Shown here piece after piece: positions 6,239 through 12,956 of a DNA stretch of 12,956 bases. Within the stretch, counting starts at the first letter, position 1. Each line of letters opens with the position of its first letter. The translations under genes were made by a program, and so were the position numbers. Source of the stretch: an uncultured Eubacteriales bacterium (GTDB lineage: Bacteria; Bacillota; Clostridia; Oscillospirales; CAG-272); assembly GCA_934500855.1 (NCBI GenBank), contig CAKSUH010000016.1, forward strand, positions 1 through 12,956, in the 5' to 3' direction. The notes under the pieces are model-generated. The model searched no databases and was not told the origin of the DNA. It saw only the letters and a list, made by a program, of their open reading frames with translations.

Positions 6239-7810
6239 ATGAAACGAATTTTGGCATTTCTGCTCGCCTGCATGACGGTGCTTGCGCTGTCTGTCGGGTT
6301 TACGGGCTGCAAGAAGGGCAACGGAATAACTCCCGCAGGCACAACCGACGCGGGAAGCGAGCCGACGGGAAATGTGACCGTGACCACGGACGGGGGCGAG
6401 GTTGACCGTCGCCCCGTGCGCGAGGATTTTGAGAGCGCGGACTACTGGATGGTAATAGACGGCGGTCAGGACACAAGATGGTATATCAATGACGAGGATT
6501 CCGACACCTCGTCGGTCCCCACCCTGAGCTGGGCATTCTACCATCGCAACAGCTTTCTTGAGGAGTACTTCAATATCAGGATCCACATGAGAAAGCTGGA
6601 GAAAAAGTACGGCATGAATACGGAACTGACCATGATGATGAACTCCGGCGCGGATAATGTAGATGTTGTGCTCGGCATTGCGGCGGATGTCATGCCTTCG
6701 GCAATTCCGAACGGTCTTGTGGCGGATCTGAACAAACTGGATGGGCTGAACCTCGGCGCGTCCTATTGGGATCAGCGGATTCAGTCGGGCTATCAGATCA
6801 ACGGCAAGCTGTTTACTTTGGAGGGCGACTTCACGGTCTTTGACGAACTCTGCACCTACGGCGTTCTGGCAAACGGCTCGCTCTGGGGCCTTTGGGGCTA
6901 CTACGACACCTACGGCTCTCCTCTGGAGGTGGTAAAGGACGGAAAGTGGACCTATGAAACCATGTGCGCGATGTTCCGCGACCGCTCCGACCTGAACAAC
7001 GGGAGCGGGGAGGCGCTGACCAAGGACAGCAAGTGGGGGCTGTTGACCGAAAGCCCGCTTCCGTATATTCTCTATCTCGGCTCGGGCAAGTCAACCATCC
7101 TGACGCAGGAGGATCGATCGCTCAAGCTGGTCTTTACCGAGCGTACCGAGTACGCGCTCTGCCAGGATATGCTGGATAAGCTGCTCAAGGGCATCGCGGA
7201 GAACGGCGAGGTTCTTTTTGCCGACGCAAGCCACGGCGTGCTTTCGGACACCAATGCGTGGGGCGAGATCTGGGGAATGTTCGCCAACAATCAGGCGCTC
7301 TTCTACACCACCACGCTCAGCTCCGCCATCAACATCACCGGTATGATGAAGGATTCCTTCAATGTCATGCCCACGCCGATGTATGAGGCGGGACAGGACG
7401 GCTTCTACTCCTATTGCTCGGCATATTCCCATCTGCCGCTGATGATTCCCGCAAACGCGCTCCGTCATGCGGACAGAACCGCAAAAATTACCGACGCGAT
7501 GGGCTATTTCTCCCGCTATGCCGCGAAAGAGGGACAGCGGACTGTGGTTGCCGCAGAGTATGAGTGGCTGATGATCAACAAGATCTGTCAGACTGCCGAA
7601 GATCAGGAGATGTTGGAGCTGATCTTTGCAAGCAAGGTTTTTGATACCGACGGTGCGATGCGTATCACGGGCGTACAGGCGGCAGTGGACAATCTTGCAC
7701 AGAAGCAGAAATCGGGTGAGCTTTCCTCCACGCTCGGAGGCCTGCGTGCCAATGCCATGGGCAATCTGACGAAGTTTATCAACAACATGAACGAGAAGGT
7801 TCCGAACTGA
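6239..7810 (+). CDS. ABC sugar-type extracellular solute-binding lipoprotein
   Basis: The 523-residue protein has a signal peptide with lipobox FTGC (Cys24), a linker (about 25-60), and a family 1-like solute-binding protein body: NTELTMMMNSGADNVDVVLG, VADLNKLD, a GKWTYETMCAMF segment, and an aromatic/Gly-rich centre (SLWGLWGYYDTYG). A late TAKITDAMGYFSRYA segment fits the C-terminal helices of this superfamily. It would capture an oligosaccharide or similar ligand at the cell surface for an ABC importer. No permease or ATPase gene is linked, so it would need a partner encoded elsewhere or work as a binding or sensing protein. The start at 6239 follows GAGGAG overlapping the previous stop (TGAGGAG at 6229-6235), 7 nt after that stop. 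An ATG at 6200 lies inside the preceding gene and would bury the signal peptide. Confidence 0.9.
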   Translation: MKRILAFLLACMTVLALSVGFTGCKKGNGITPAGTTDAGSEPTGNVTVTTDGGEVDRRPVREDFESADYWMVIDGGQDTRWYINDEDSDTSSVPTLSWAFYHRNSFLEEYFNIRIHMRKLEKKYGMNTELTMMMNSGADNVDVVLGIAADVMPSAIPNGLVADLNKLDGLNLGASYWDQRIQSGYQINGKLFTLEGDFTVFDELCTYGVLANGSLWGLWGYYDTYGSPLEVVKDGKWTYETMCAMFRDRSDLNNGSGEALTKDSKWGLLTESPLPYILYLGSGKSTILTQEDRSLKLVFTERTEYALCQDMLDKLLKGIAENGEVLFADASHGVLSDTNAWGEIWGMFANNQALFYTTTLSSAINITGMMKDSFNVMPTPMYEAGQDGFYSYCSAYSHLPLMIPANALRHADRTAKITDAMGYFSRYAAKEGQRTVVAAEYEWLMINKICQTAEDQEMLELIFASKVFDTDGAMRITGVQAAVDNLAQKQKSGELSSTLGGLRANAMGNLTKFINNMNEKVPN

Positions 7811-9084
7811 TGAAATCCACGAAACGGAAACCCGTTTGGGTTCGTCTGCTGTGCGGGTTGGCGGTGCTGTGTGGGCTGTTGCTCGCCGCCTGCCGCCCCG
7901 CCGGGGAATCAAAGGAGACAGGCATGACAGAAACCGAGACCGTCCCGAATGGGCGAACAGAAAAAGAGACCGAAACGGCAGGCGAGCCGGTTGACCGCTT
8001 TACGGCGCTGACGGTTGCGGGCAACCCGATTTCGGATTACCGTATCGTTTACGCACAGGATGCCACCCGCCTTGCAAAAGAGAGCATTCGGGGAGGCGAC
8101 CTGATCGCGGACTGCGATTTTGACAGGCAGAGCGCCGAACGGTTACGCGATATGCTCGAAGCGGTCAGCGGAGTCAGGCTTGAGGTTGTCTGCGACATGG
8201 ACACCGACAGCGCCGAGCACGAAATCACCGTCGGCATGACCTCCCGGAGCGCGACCTACACGGTCTGCAACGGACTTCCGACCGACGGCTACCGGATTAT
8301 GACGGTAAAAAGCACGCTTGCTGTCTGCGGGGAGACTTACGGCAACACATGGCACGCCATGGACGCACTGGAAGCGCATCTGCGCGATGCGCTTGCAAAG
8401 GGCAAGGCGATCTACGACCTTAGCGCGGACTTCCGACTGGACGGGACCTATCACCTGACGCGCATCGGCTGCATCGGGGACAGCATCACGGTCGGCTGGA
8501 ACGAGGACTATTATAACTACGACTATCTGACCTATCCAAAGCAGCTGGGCTATCTGCTCTGGCGCGACGCGGTAGTGATAAACTACGGCGAGGGCGGAAG
8601 GGAAATGCGAACCGACGCGGGCAACGCCTATACCAAGTCGGAGATCTGGAAAACCTGCCTGAAGGACGCAGCGGGATTGGATGTCGTAACGGTTATGCTC
8701 GGAACAAACGACGCGCGTTACATCCGCAATGACCAATGGGACGCCTATTCCGACGGAATGTTCAAAGCTTCGGCGCAAACGATTGCCGAAGCCCTGCGGC
8801 GGAAGAACCCGGATATGAAGATTCTGTTCCTGTCCTCTCCGGAAATTTTTGAGGAGCGGGACGGAACGGTCGGCGGCGCGATCCGCGCGATTGTCGGATC
8901 GCAAAAAGGGATTCCCGAGTTCCTTGCGGCAAAGGGGCTGACGGTCGATTTCTTCGATATGAACGCGCTCCTGCAAAACGCGGAGTATACCAAACCGGAC
9001 GGCATTCACCTGACGGTGGAGGGACTGGCGTATTTTGCACGGCAGCTGGCACCGGTGATCGAAAAAACATATTTTGCACATTGA
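7810..9084 (+). CDS. Lipoprotein with glycosidase-accessory-like region and SGNH/GDSL esterase domain
   Basis: The 424-residue protein overlaps the preceding stop by one base (TGATG) and has GAGAAGG 10 nt upstream. It carries a signal peptide with lipobox LAAC (Cys28) and a Thr/Glu linker. Residues about 65-210 look like the alpha/beta accessory domain found before catalytic domains of some glycosidases (AERLRDMLEAVSGVRLEV, HEITVG, DGYRI, GNTWHAMDALEAHL); this part is inferred. Residues about 216-424 are an SGNH hydrolase: block I GCIGDSIT with Ser225, block II around NYGEGG (257-263), block III GTND (298-301), and block V DGIHLT with Asp397 and His400. The predicted activity is removal of acyl groups from a polysaccharide at the cell surface. 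It is the last gene of the cluster; a strong terminator follows within 6 nt of the stop. Confidence 0.88.
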   Translation: MKSTKRKPVWVRLLCGLAVLCGLLLAACRPAGESKETGMTETETVPNGRTEKETETAGEPVDRFTALTVAGNPISDYRIVYAQDATRLAKESIRGGDLIADCDFDRQSAERLRDMLEAVSGVRLEVVCDMDTDSAEHEITVGMTSRSATYTVCNGLPTDGYRIMTVKSTLAVCGETYGNTWHAMDALEAHLRDALAKGKAIYDLSADFRLDGTYHLTRIGCIGDSITVGWNEDYYNYDYLTYPKQLGYLLWRDAVVINYGEGGREMRTDAGNAYTKSEIWKTCLKDAAGLDVVTVMLGTNDARYIRNDQWDAYSDGMFKASAQTIAEALRRKNPDMKILFLSSPEIFEERDGTVGGAIRAIVGSQKGIPEFLAAKGLTVDFFDMNALLQNAEYTKPDGIHLTVEGLAYFARQLAPVIEKTYFAH

Positions 9085-9089
9085 CCGAA

Positions 9090-9141
9090 GCGGGTCGCGG
9101 GGATTGTTGCTGTGGGCAACCGTTCCCGCAACCCGCTTTTT
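9090..9141 (+). terminator. Intrinsic terminator of the six-gene cluster
   Basis: GCGGGTCGCGGG (9090-9101) pairs with CCCGCAACCCGC (9125-9136) with one mismatch. The 23-nt loop contains its own small GTTGC/GCAAC stem, and TTTTT (9137-9141) follows. It begins 6 nt after the stop codon at 9084. Confidence 0.85.
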
Positions 9142-9180
9142 GCTTTGATTTTTACAGCCGAAAGTGCATCCATACGGTTC

Positions 9181-9238
9181 TGCCTTCAAACAAAACTGAC
9201 ACCTCTTGAAAAGCGATGTCAGTTCGTTGCTTAAGGCA
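9181..9238. repeat. 58-bp imperfect palindrome
   Basis: Outer arms TGCCTT (9181-9186) and AAGGCA (9233-9238) and inner arms AACTGACA (9194-9201) and TGTCAGTT (9217-9224) are nested around a 15-nt centre. The intervening 7- and 8-nt segments pair only partly. There is no T-tract, so it does not look like a terminator. Confidence 0.65.
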
Positions 9239-9293
9239 TCGCCGCGTAATTCTCGAACGGCTCACGCACTTGCATCTTTTCCGTGATCCTTCA

Positions 9294-9331
9294 CAAAAAT
9301 CCTTGCCTGTAGCTCGGCTACGGGCAAGGAT
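9294..9331 (-). terminator. Probable terminator of the GH39-like gene
   Basis: Arms ATCCTTGCCTGTAGC (9299-9313) and GCTACGGGCAAGGAT (9317-9331) pair over 15 bp with one wobble and a 3-nt loop. On the minus strand the stem ends directly in a run of five T (9295-9299), the arrangement of an intrinsic terminator. It lies about 145 nt beyond the stop of the minus-strand glycosidase gene, so the 3' leader is long. On the + strand the following T-run is interrupted. Confidence 0.6.
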
Positions 9332-9360
9332 TCTTGTATGGTCTGACGAAAAATCCGACT

Positions 9361-9386
9361 GCGCAATTGCACCTTCGGAATTGCGC
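9361..9386. repeat. Inverted repeat GCGCAATT/AATTGCGC
   Basis: Perfect 8-bp arms at 9361-9368 and 9379-9386 surround a 10-nt centre. On the minus strand it lies between the glycosidase stop and the stronger terminator hairpin at 9294-9331 and is followed, after about 7 nt, by ATTTTT; it might act as a first, weaker terminator. Confidence 0.5.
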
Positions 9387-9475
9387 GGGAATGCCTGAAA
9401 TTCTATCTTCTGCCGCAGGGGCTTTTTCGTATTGTCCGCACAGGCTGGGGCAGCTCACAAAGCCCGAGGTCTTTT

Positions 9476-10783
9476 TTACTTTTCCTTCACCAGCAAACAG
9501 GTGTGAACCGGCAGCGTGAATACCGGGTTGCCCGTTTCGCAAAGGAGAACGCCGTCATGCGCGTTGTCGAGAAGGTAAACCTCATAAACCGACTGCTTCC
9601 CGAAATCGAGCGCGACCGTCCGCTCCGCCGCAGAGTCGTCCTCGTCATAGTGCGTCAGGAGCGTTAGCGTCTTGCCGTTTTCATCCATGCCGCAAAGCGA
9701 GTGGATGTGCTCCGCCGTATTTGCGGCGCGAACCTCGCGCCTGCCGTAAAGCATTCCGTACCAGAGGAACGGATAGTAGCCCTTCAGCGGCTCCAGCGTG
9801 TAGGGCGCAAAAAGACCGTTGAACGCACACGGGCGCGCGTCGTAGTACATCAGCATATCAATCGACGATTTCTGTGCCTCGCACATACAGGCGAGCGTGA
9901 AGGAAGCGCCCTTCAAACGCTGAATTTGGTGAATGGAGTAACCATATTCCGTGTCCCAGTTGCGCACATAGTTCCATTCGTTCAGAATGCTCTGCGTTGA
10001 TGTGAACCCGTGACGGTCGAGCATTTCGCGGAAGCGCGCCGCGCGCCCTATGACCTTTTCGGGCGTGGTGCCGTAAACATGCCATGAGAAAAAGTCAAGC
10101 GGCAGGTGCTTTTCCTCGGCGAGAGCCAGAAAATCTTCTGCCCATTCCTGACTGTGCGCCAAAGCAGGACCGCCGATCATCAGGTTCGGAAAACAGGACT
10201 TCAGATGCTTTGCGGTAATTTCGTAAAGGTCAAAGAACTGCGCTTTCGTCCCGCCCCATGTCCGCTTGTTGGGGGAATCGTCCGCGTCAAGATCCGGCTC
10301 GTTCCAGATTTCCCAGTAGCGGATGTTGTGACGGTAGCCGTCCGCCCAGCCCTCGTTGTAGTGGCGGATGATGTGCTCGCAGATCTGCGCCCACTTGTGA
10401 AAATCCTTGGGCGGCAGGGTGTTGTGCTTGCGGATCTCGTGCTCGATCCGCTGTCCGAGGCGGTAGAAGGTTTCGGTTCCCGCCTCCAGTGTGACCGCAA
10501 TGTATTCGTCGGTACAGGCAAAATCGTAGGACGCGGGATCGTTGACATCCGCGTCAAAGTCCGGGAAAATCGCGGTGATGTCAACCGTGAACGAACCGCC
10601 GTAGCTGTTGCAGAACGACGCGTCATGGTTGCGCGCAAACGGAATCTTCGCGGCGCGGTAGGTCTCCAGATTGTCGATGTATTGGTCGCCTGCGTGGCGC
10701 TTGTGGACGGGACCGTTGTTGACCGCATTCAGCGGTTTGAATTCCCCGAGCGGGTGGGAGAGGTCAAAATGCAGTGTCTCCAT
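9476..10783 (-). CDS. Cytoplasmic GH39-like glycoside hydrolase
   Basis: The 435-residue protein has no signal peptide. It has the clan GH-A hallmarks of a GH39-like retaining enzyme: YWEIWNEPDL with the probable acid/base Glu162, and SILNEWNYV with the probable nucleophile Glu269. The barrel runs to about residue 350 (SWHVYG at 233-238), followed by a beta-sandwich tail with a short C-terminal strand. GH39 members include beta-xylosidases and alpha-L-iduronidases; related GH-A families cannot be excluded by eye. It would cut imported oligosaccharides inside the cell, a role that fits the surface binding and esterase proteins of the neighbouring + cluster, although it is transcribed separately and convergently. 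The start at 10783 is chosen because GGAGG lies 4-8 nt upstream; an in-frame start at 10918 would precede the promoter. Confidence 0.87.
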   Translation of the reverse strand: METLHFDLSHPLGEFKPLNAVNNGPVHKRHAGDQYIDNLETYRAAKIPFARNHDASFCNSYGGSFTVDITAIFPDFDADVNDPASYDFACTDEYIAVTLEAGTETFYRLGQRIEHEIRKHNTLPPKDFHKWAQICEHIIRHYNEGWADGYRHNIRYWEIWNEPDLDADDSPNKRTWGGTKAQFFDLYEITAKHLKSCFPNLMIGGPALAHSQEWAEDFLALAEEKHLPLDFFSWHVYGTTPEKVIGRAARFREMLDRHGFTSTQSILNEWNYVRNWDTEYGYSIHQIQRLKGASFTLACMCEAQKSSIDMLMYYDARPCAFNGLFAPYTLEPLKGYYPFLWYGMLYGRREVRAANTAEHIHSLCGMDENGKTLTLLTHYDEDDSAAERTVALDFGKQSVYEVYLLDNAHDGVLLCETGNPVFTLPVHTCLLVKEK

Positions 10784-10814
10784 GGTATCCTCCGTTTTGC
10801 TGTTTTGTAGGCAT

Positions 10815-10843
10815 ATTATACCATATCGGCTGAAAAAAAGCAA
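10815..10843 (-). promoter_or_regulatory. Sigma-A promoter of the GH39-like gene
   Basis: On the minus strand TTGCTT (10838-10843) and a perfect TATAAT (10815-10820) are spaced by 17 nt. The predicted start lies about 25 nt upstream of the ATG at 10783, with GGAGG between. Confidence 0.7.
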
Positions 10844-10904
10844 TCCTTTTTTTAGAAAAAGGACCGGATGTTTCGGAAAAAACCACTCCTGTGAAAAGAG
10901 ACAG

Positions 10905-10941
10905 GCAAAAGGCGTCACGCCGGGCGGGGTTCGCCTTTTGC
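10905..10941 (-). terminator. Terminator of the 183-residue lipoprotein gene
   Basis: A perfect 10-bp stem, GCAAAAGGCG (10905-10914) with CGCCTTTTGC (10932-10941), encloses 17 nt that can form a further GC-rich hairpin. The A-rich upstream and T-rich downstream arms (on the minus strand ending CCTTTTGC, then CTGTCTCTTTTC) are typical of an intrinsic terminator, although the T-tract is interrupted. It begins 14 nt past the stop codon at 10955. Confidence 0.65.
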
Positions 10942-10954
10942 TGATTCCGTTGTG

Positions 10955-11506
10955 TTATTCCACCGTCACAGACCCCGCCGCGCAGAGTGTGGGCAGGGAC
11001 TGCCCGTGGTAAACGCCGCCGAAATCCCAGGAGGCGGAAATCGGGAGCGGCGCGCCCGAGAGCGATTCCGACGGCAGGGAAAATTCGCAGACCGCAAGCT
11101 GTGTGACTGCCTGCTCCGAACCGACCGAGGAAAGCGGGGGAGTCGAGAAAGTCCGCCGCTCGCCCCCGAGCGACACATAGCCGCCGTTCCGCGCGCCGAC
11201 CTGCAGGCTGTAGTGCGAGAGCGAGACGGTGACTGTGACCGTCACCGTCGGTTGCGCGGCTTTGCTGTCGGTTGCGGTCTGTTTCAGCTCCCAGTCGAGC
11301 AGAAGCACCAGATAGCGGCTTTCCGCAGAGCGCGCCGAACCGCTCGAGCGGCGGAGAACCGGCGCGCCGCCCGAATCGGTTTCAGTCCCGAGCCCGCTTC
11401 CGGCGGAAAAGGCGGGGCGGTCGGGTAAGCGGTCGCGCCGCACACAGGAGACGAGAGAAAGAAGCAACAAGCAGGCGGAAAGCAGAGCGAACAGACGGAA
11501 TTTCAT
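10955..11506 (-). CDS. Small lipoprotein of unknown function
   Basis: The 183-residue protein starts with a lipoprotein signal peptide (MKFRLF, hydrophobic run about 6-18, lipobox LVSC with Cys21). It is followed by an Arg/Ser/Gly-rich linker (about 22-62) and a small beta-rich part (about 63-183) containing YLVLLLDWELKQ, the run PTVTVTVTVSLSHYSLQVG, and CEFSLPSESLSGAPLPISA. I recognise no family. The linker is unusually basic for this genome segment, where the other lipoproteins carry Thr/Glu/Asp linkers. The start at 11506 is set by GGAGGT (11511-11516), and a consensus promoter lies 35 nt upstream; a further in-frame start at 11656 would precede the promoter. It has its own promoter and terminator, so it is probably a single-gene unit. 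Confidence 0.8.
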   Translation of the reverse strand: MKFRLFALLSACLLLLSLVSCVRRDRLPDRPAFSAGSGLGTETDSGGAPVLRRSSGSARSAESRYLVLLLDWELKQTATDSKAAQPTVTVTVTVSLSHYSLQVGARNGGYVSLGGERRTFSTPPLSSVGSEQAVTQLAVCEFSLPSESLSGAPLPISASWDFGGVYHGQSLPTLCAAGSVTVE

Positions 11507-11540
11507 GCGAACCTCCGGAAGATTTTTACAGAACAAGGAT

Positions 11541-11569
11541 ATTGTACACCGCCGCGCCGCGAATGTCAA
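11541..11569 (-). promoter_or_regulatory. Sigma-A promoter of the 183-residue lipoprotein gene
   Basis: On the minus strand a perfect TTGACA (11564-11569) and TACAAT (11541-11546) are spaced by 17 nt. The predicted start is about 28 nt before the ATG at 11506, with GGAGGT between. Confidence 0.8.
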
Positions 11570-11633
11570 GCGGTGGGGGGATTTTTTCGGGAAAAAGCTG
11601 ACAAACCGGTAGCGGTAATGTGATACCTGCAGA

Positions 11634-11747
11634 TGCCGGATAACTCTACATCGCAAAATTTGATTCGGGTGCGGCTTTTGCAGAACGTATCAAGCCCGTA
11701 ACAGATAGGCGGGGAATGCGCAAAAGCCGCATTCTCCGCCGTTTTTT
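11634..11747 (+). ncRNA. Possible short RNA or leader ending at an orphan terminator
   Basis: A clear + strand terminator ends this segment although no + strand gene lies upstream within 2.5 kb. A weak candidate promoter lies ahead: CTGACA (11598-11603) and TGTGATACC (extended -10 like) at 18-nt spacing. Within the segment GCGGCTTTTGC (11671-11681) is exactly complementary to GCAAAAGCCGC (11720-11730), which spans the terminator loop and part of its 3' arm. It may be a small RNA or an attenuator-like leader. The start is a guess. Confidence 0.25.
11708..11747 (+). terminator. Strong intrinsic terminator with no upstream gene
   Basis: A 13-bp stem, GGCGGGGAATGCG (11708-11720) with CGCATTCTCCGCC (11728-11740), has one G-U wobble, a 7-nt loop and six T (11742-11747). 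It functions only on the + strand, since no T-run follows on the other. It sits 33 nt before the -35 box of pgk. Confidence 0.8.
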
Positions 11748-11779
11748 CGTTTCGTGCGATATTTTTTTCACAAAAACCC

Positions 11780-11808
11780 TTGATTAAATCGGAAAAGTAT
11801 GGTATATT
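11780..11808 (+). promoter_or_regulatory. Promoter of pgk
   Basis: TTGATT (11780-11785) and TATATT (11803-11808) are spaced by 17 nt. The start is about 32 nt before the ATG at 11849; AAAGGAA (11834-11840) is the ribosome binding site. Confidence 0.7.
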
Positions 11809-11848
11809 ATTAGACGGTAAACTAATTTTTCTGAAAGGAAGAAGAACT

Positions 11849-12956
11849 ATGACTTACAACAAGAAATCGATTGAGGATGTGGAGATCAAGGCGGGGCAGA
11901 AGGTTTTTGTCCGCTGTGACTTCAATGTTCCGATGAAAGACGGCGTTATCACCTCCGATAAGCGCATTGTGGGCGCGCTTCCCACCATCAAATACCTGAT
12001 GGACAAGGGCGCAAAGGTGATCCTTGCTTCCCATATGGGCAAGCCGCACAGCATCTTCACTCCGAACTTTAAGCTTGATAAGAAGGAGCAGGCAAAGGTT
12101 GCGGCGCTCCCCGAGAACGAGCGCGCGGCGGCTGAAGCCGAGCTGAAGGAAAAGGCGCTGAAGAACGACCCCAAGAAGTTCTCCCTGAAGCTGGTTGCCG
12201 ACCGTCTGAACCGGGATCTCGGCGGCAAGGTCGTATTCGCAACCGATATCATCGGCGACGACGCGAAGGCGAAGATTGCGGCGATGGAGAACGGCACCTG
12301 TGTTCTGTTGGAGAATGTCCGGTTCGACGCGCGCGAGACGAAGAACGATCCTACCTTTGCAAAGGCGCTTGCCGATCTCGCGGGTGAGGGCGGTCTGTTT
12401 GTCAACGACGCATTCGGAACCGCGCACCGCGCGCACGCTTCCACTGCGGGCATTGCCGCTTATCTGCCGGCTGTCTGCGGCTATCTGATTCAGAAGGAAA
12501 TCAGCGTGATGGGCAAGGCGCTTGCCGACCCTGCGCGTCCGTTCGTTGCGATTCTCGGCGGCGCGAAAGTCTCCGACAAGATCGGCGTGATCAACAACCT
12601 GATCGAGAAATGCGACACGCTGATTATCGGCGGCGGTATGGCGTACACCTTCTTTGCGGCAATGGGCAACCGTGTCGGAACTTCGCTCTGCGAGACCGAC
12701 AAGATCGAACTTGCAAAAGAGATGATGGCGAAGGCGAGAGCCAAGGGCGTGAACTTCCTGCTCCCCGTTGACAATGTGATCGGCAGAGCCTATGATGAGA
12801 ACACGACCTACATGACGATTTATTCCGACGCGATTCCGGACGGCTGGATGGGTCTGGACATCGGCGAAAAGACCCGCGAGCTGTTCGCCAAGTCGATTAT
12901 CGGCGCGGGTACGGTGGTCTGGAACGGACCGATGGGCGTTTCCGAGTGGAAGAACT
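11849..12956 (+). CDS. pgk: Phosphoglycerate kinase, truncated by the window end
   Basis: 369 residues are visible of an expected 400-420. The enzyme makes ATP and 3-phosphoglycerate from 1,3-bisphosphoglycerate and ADP in glycolysis, in the cytoplasm. Diagnostic motifs are in order: VRCDFNVP (21-28), SHMGKP (61-66), ENVRF (155-159), [14 protein letters not shown] (186-199), [15 protein letters not shown] (231-245), GGGMAYTF (261-268) and [13 protein letters not shown] (354-366). The C-terminal nucleotide-binding glycine motif lies beyond the window. Between SHMGKP and [10 protein letters not shown] there are about 44 residues (67-110), against roughly 10 in common homologues; the extra segment is Ala/Lys/Glu-rich and predicted helical. 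The gene has its own promoter, and no gap gene precedes it. The open frame runs to the edge. Confidence 0.97.
   Translation, partial: MTYNKKSIEDVEIKAGQKVFVRCDFNVPMKDGVITSDKRIVGALPTIKYLMDKGAKVILASHMGKPHSIFTPNFKLDKKEQAKVAALPENERAAAEAELKEKALKNDPKKFSLKLVADRLNRDLGGKVVFATDIIGDDAKAKIAAMENGTCVLLENVRFDARETKNDPTFAKALADLAGEGGLFVNDAFGTAHRAHASTAGIAAYLPAVCGYLIQKEISVMGKALADPARPFVAILGGAKVSDKIGVINNLIEKCDTLIIGGGMAYTFFAAMGNRVGTSLCETDKIELAKEMMAKARAKGVNFLLPVDNVIGRAYDENTTYMTIYSDAIPDGWMGLDIGEKTRELFAKSIIGAGTVVWNGPMGVSEWKN

Larger units (their letters stand above)
9142..9475. other. Palindrome-rich intergenic block, no gene seen
   Basis: This 334-bp spacer between two convergent genes holds three inverted repeats (9181-9238, 9294-9331 and 9361-9386) and no open frame with a ribosome binding site or recognisable motif. 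Its dense symmetry suggests an interspersed repetitive element or composite terminator rather than a decayed gene. Confidence 0.5.

Noticed and set aside
8143..9189. 348-codon minus-strand frame over the SGNH lipoprotein
   Set aside because: The + frame has the four SGNH blocks and a lipobox; the minus frame crosses the cluster terminator and has no motif.
9142..9475. Candidate tRNA, CRISPR or insertion-sequence remnant in the palindromic spacer
   Set aside because: No cloverleaf with a TTC-arm, no spaced direct repeats, and no transposase frame could be seen.
10106..10810. 234-codon + strand frame within the GH39-like gene
   Set aside because: It is antisense to the catalytic WNEPDL region and has no start signal.
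11225..11249. GACGGTGAC/GTCACCGTC inverted repeat as a regulatory hairpin
   Set aside because: It lies inside the 183-residue lipoprotein gene and simply results from the alternating Thr-Val codons.

Overview
The window looks like a chromosomal stretch from a moderately GC-rich Bacillota genome, probably a gut-type Clostridia (Oscillospiraceae-like or a relative). The support is strong AGGAGG-type ribosome binding sites, sigma-A style promoters, many Sec/lipobox lipoproteins with Thr/Glu-rich linkers, an AraC regulator of the large Clostridia type, and a pgk with a lineage-style insertion. The taxon is an inference; no rRNA or other marker gene is present apart from partial pgk.

Layout. A promoter and a stand-alone metallo-beta-lactamase-fold hydrolase (211-990, +) come first. 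A bidirectional terminator separates it from a convergent 489-residue AraC-type regulator (1105-2574, -). Divergent from the regulator is a six-gene, tightly packed + strand cluster (2823-9084). It encodes a secreted protein with two tandem beta-rich repeats, a 48-residue peptide, an 81-residue lipoprotein, a pectate-lyase-3-like beta-helix lipoprotein, an orphan ABC solute-binding lipoprotein, and a lipoprotein joining a glycosidase-accessory-like region to an SGNH/GDSL esterase. A strong terminator follows (9090-9141). A palindrome-rich 330-bp spacer leads to a convergent cytoplasmic GH39-like glycosidase (9476-10783, -), then a small lipoprotein gene (10955-11506, -). An intergenic region with an orphan terminator precedes phosphoglycerate kinase (11849 to the window end, +, truncated).

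How it fits together (inference). The regulator and the + cluster share one intergenic region in which two sigma-A promoters face each other over a palindromic pair of -10 boxes, with direct repeats as candidate AraC operators. The main novelty candidate is that the N-terminal ~200 residues of the cytoplasmic regulator appear homologous to the two tandem domains of the secreted protein it probably controls. A cell-surface glycan-handling locus (beta-helix, SGNH esterase, solute-binding protein, intracellular glycosidase) may therefore use one ligand-binding fold both outside the cell and inside its transcription factor. No permease, CRISPR array, tRNA, rRNA or transposase gene is visible.
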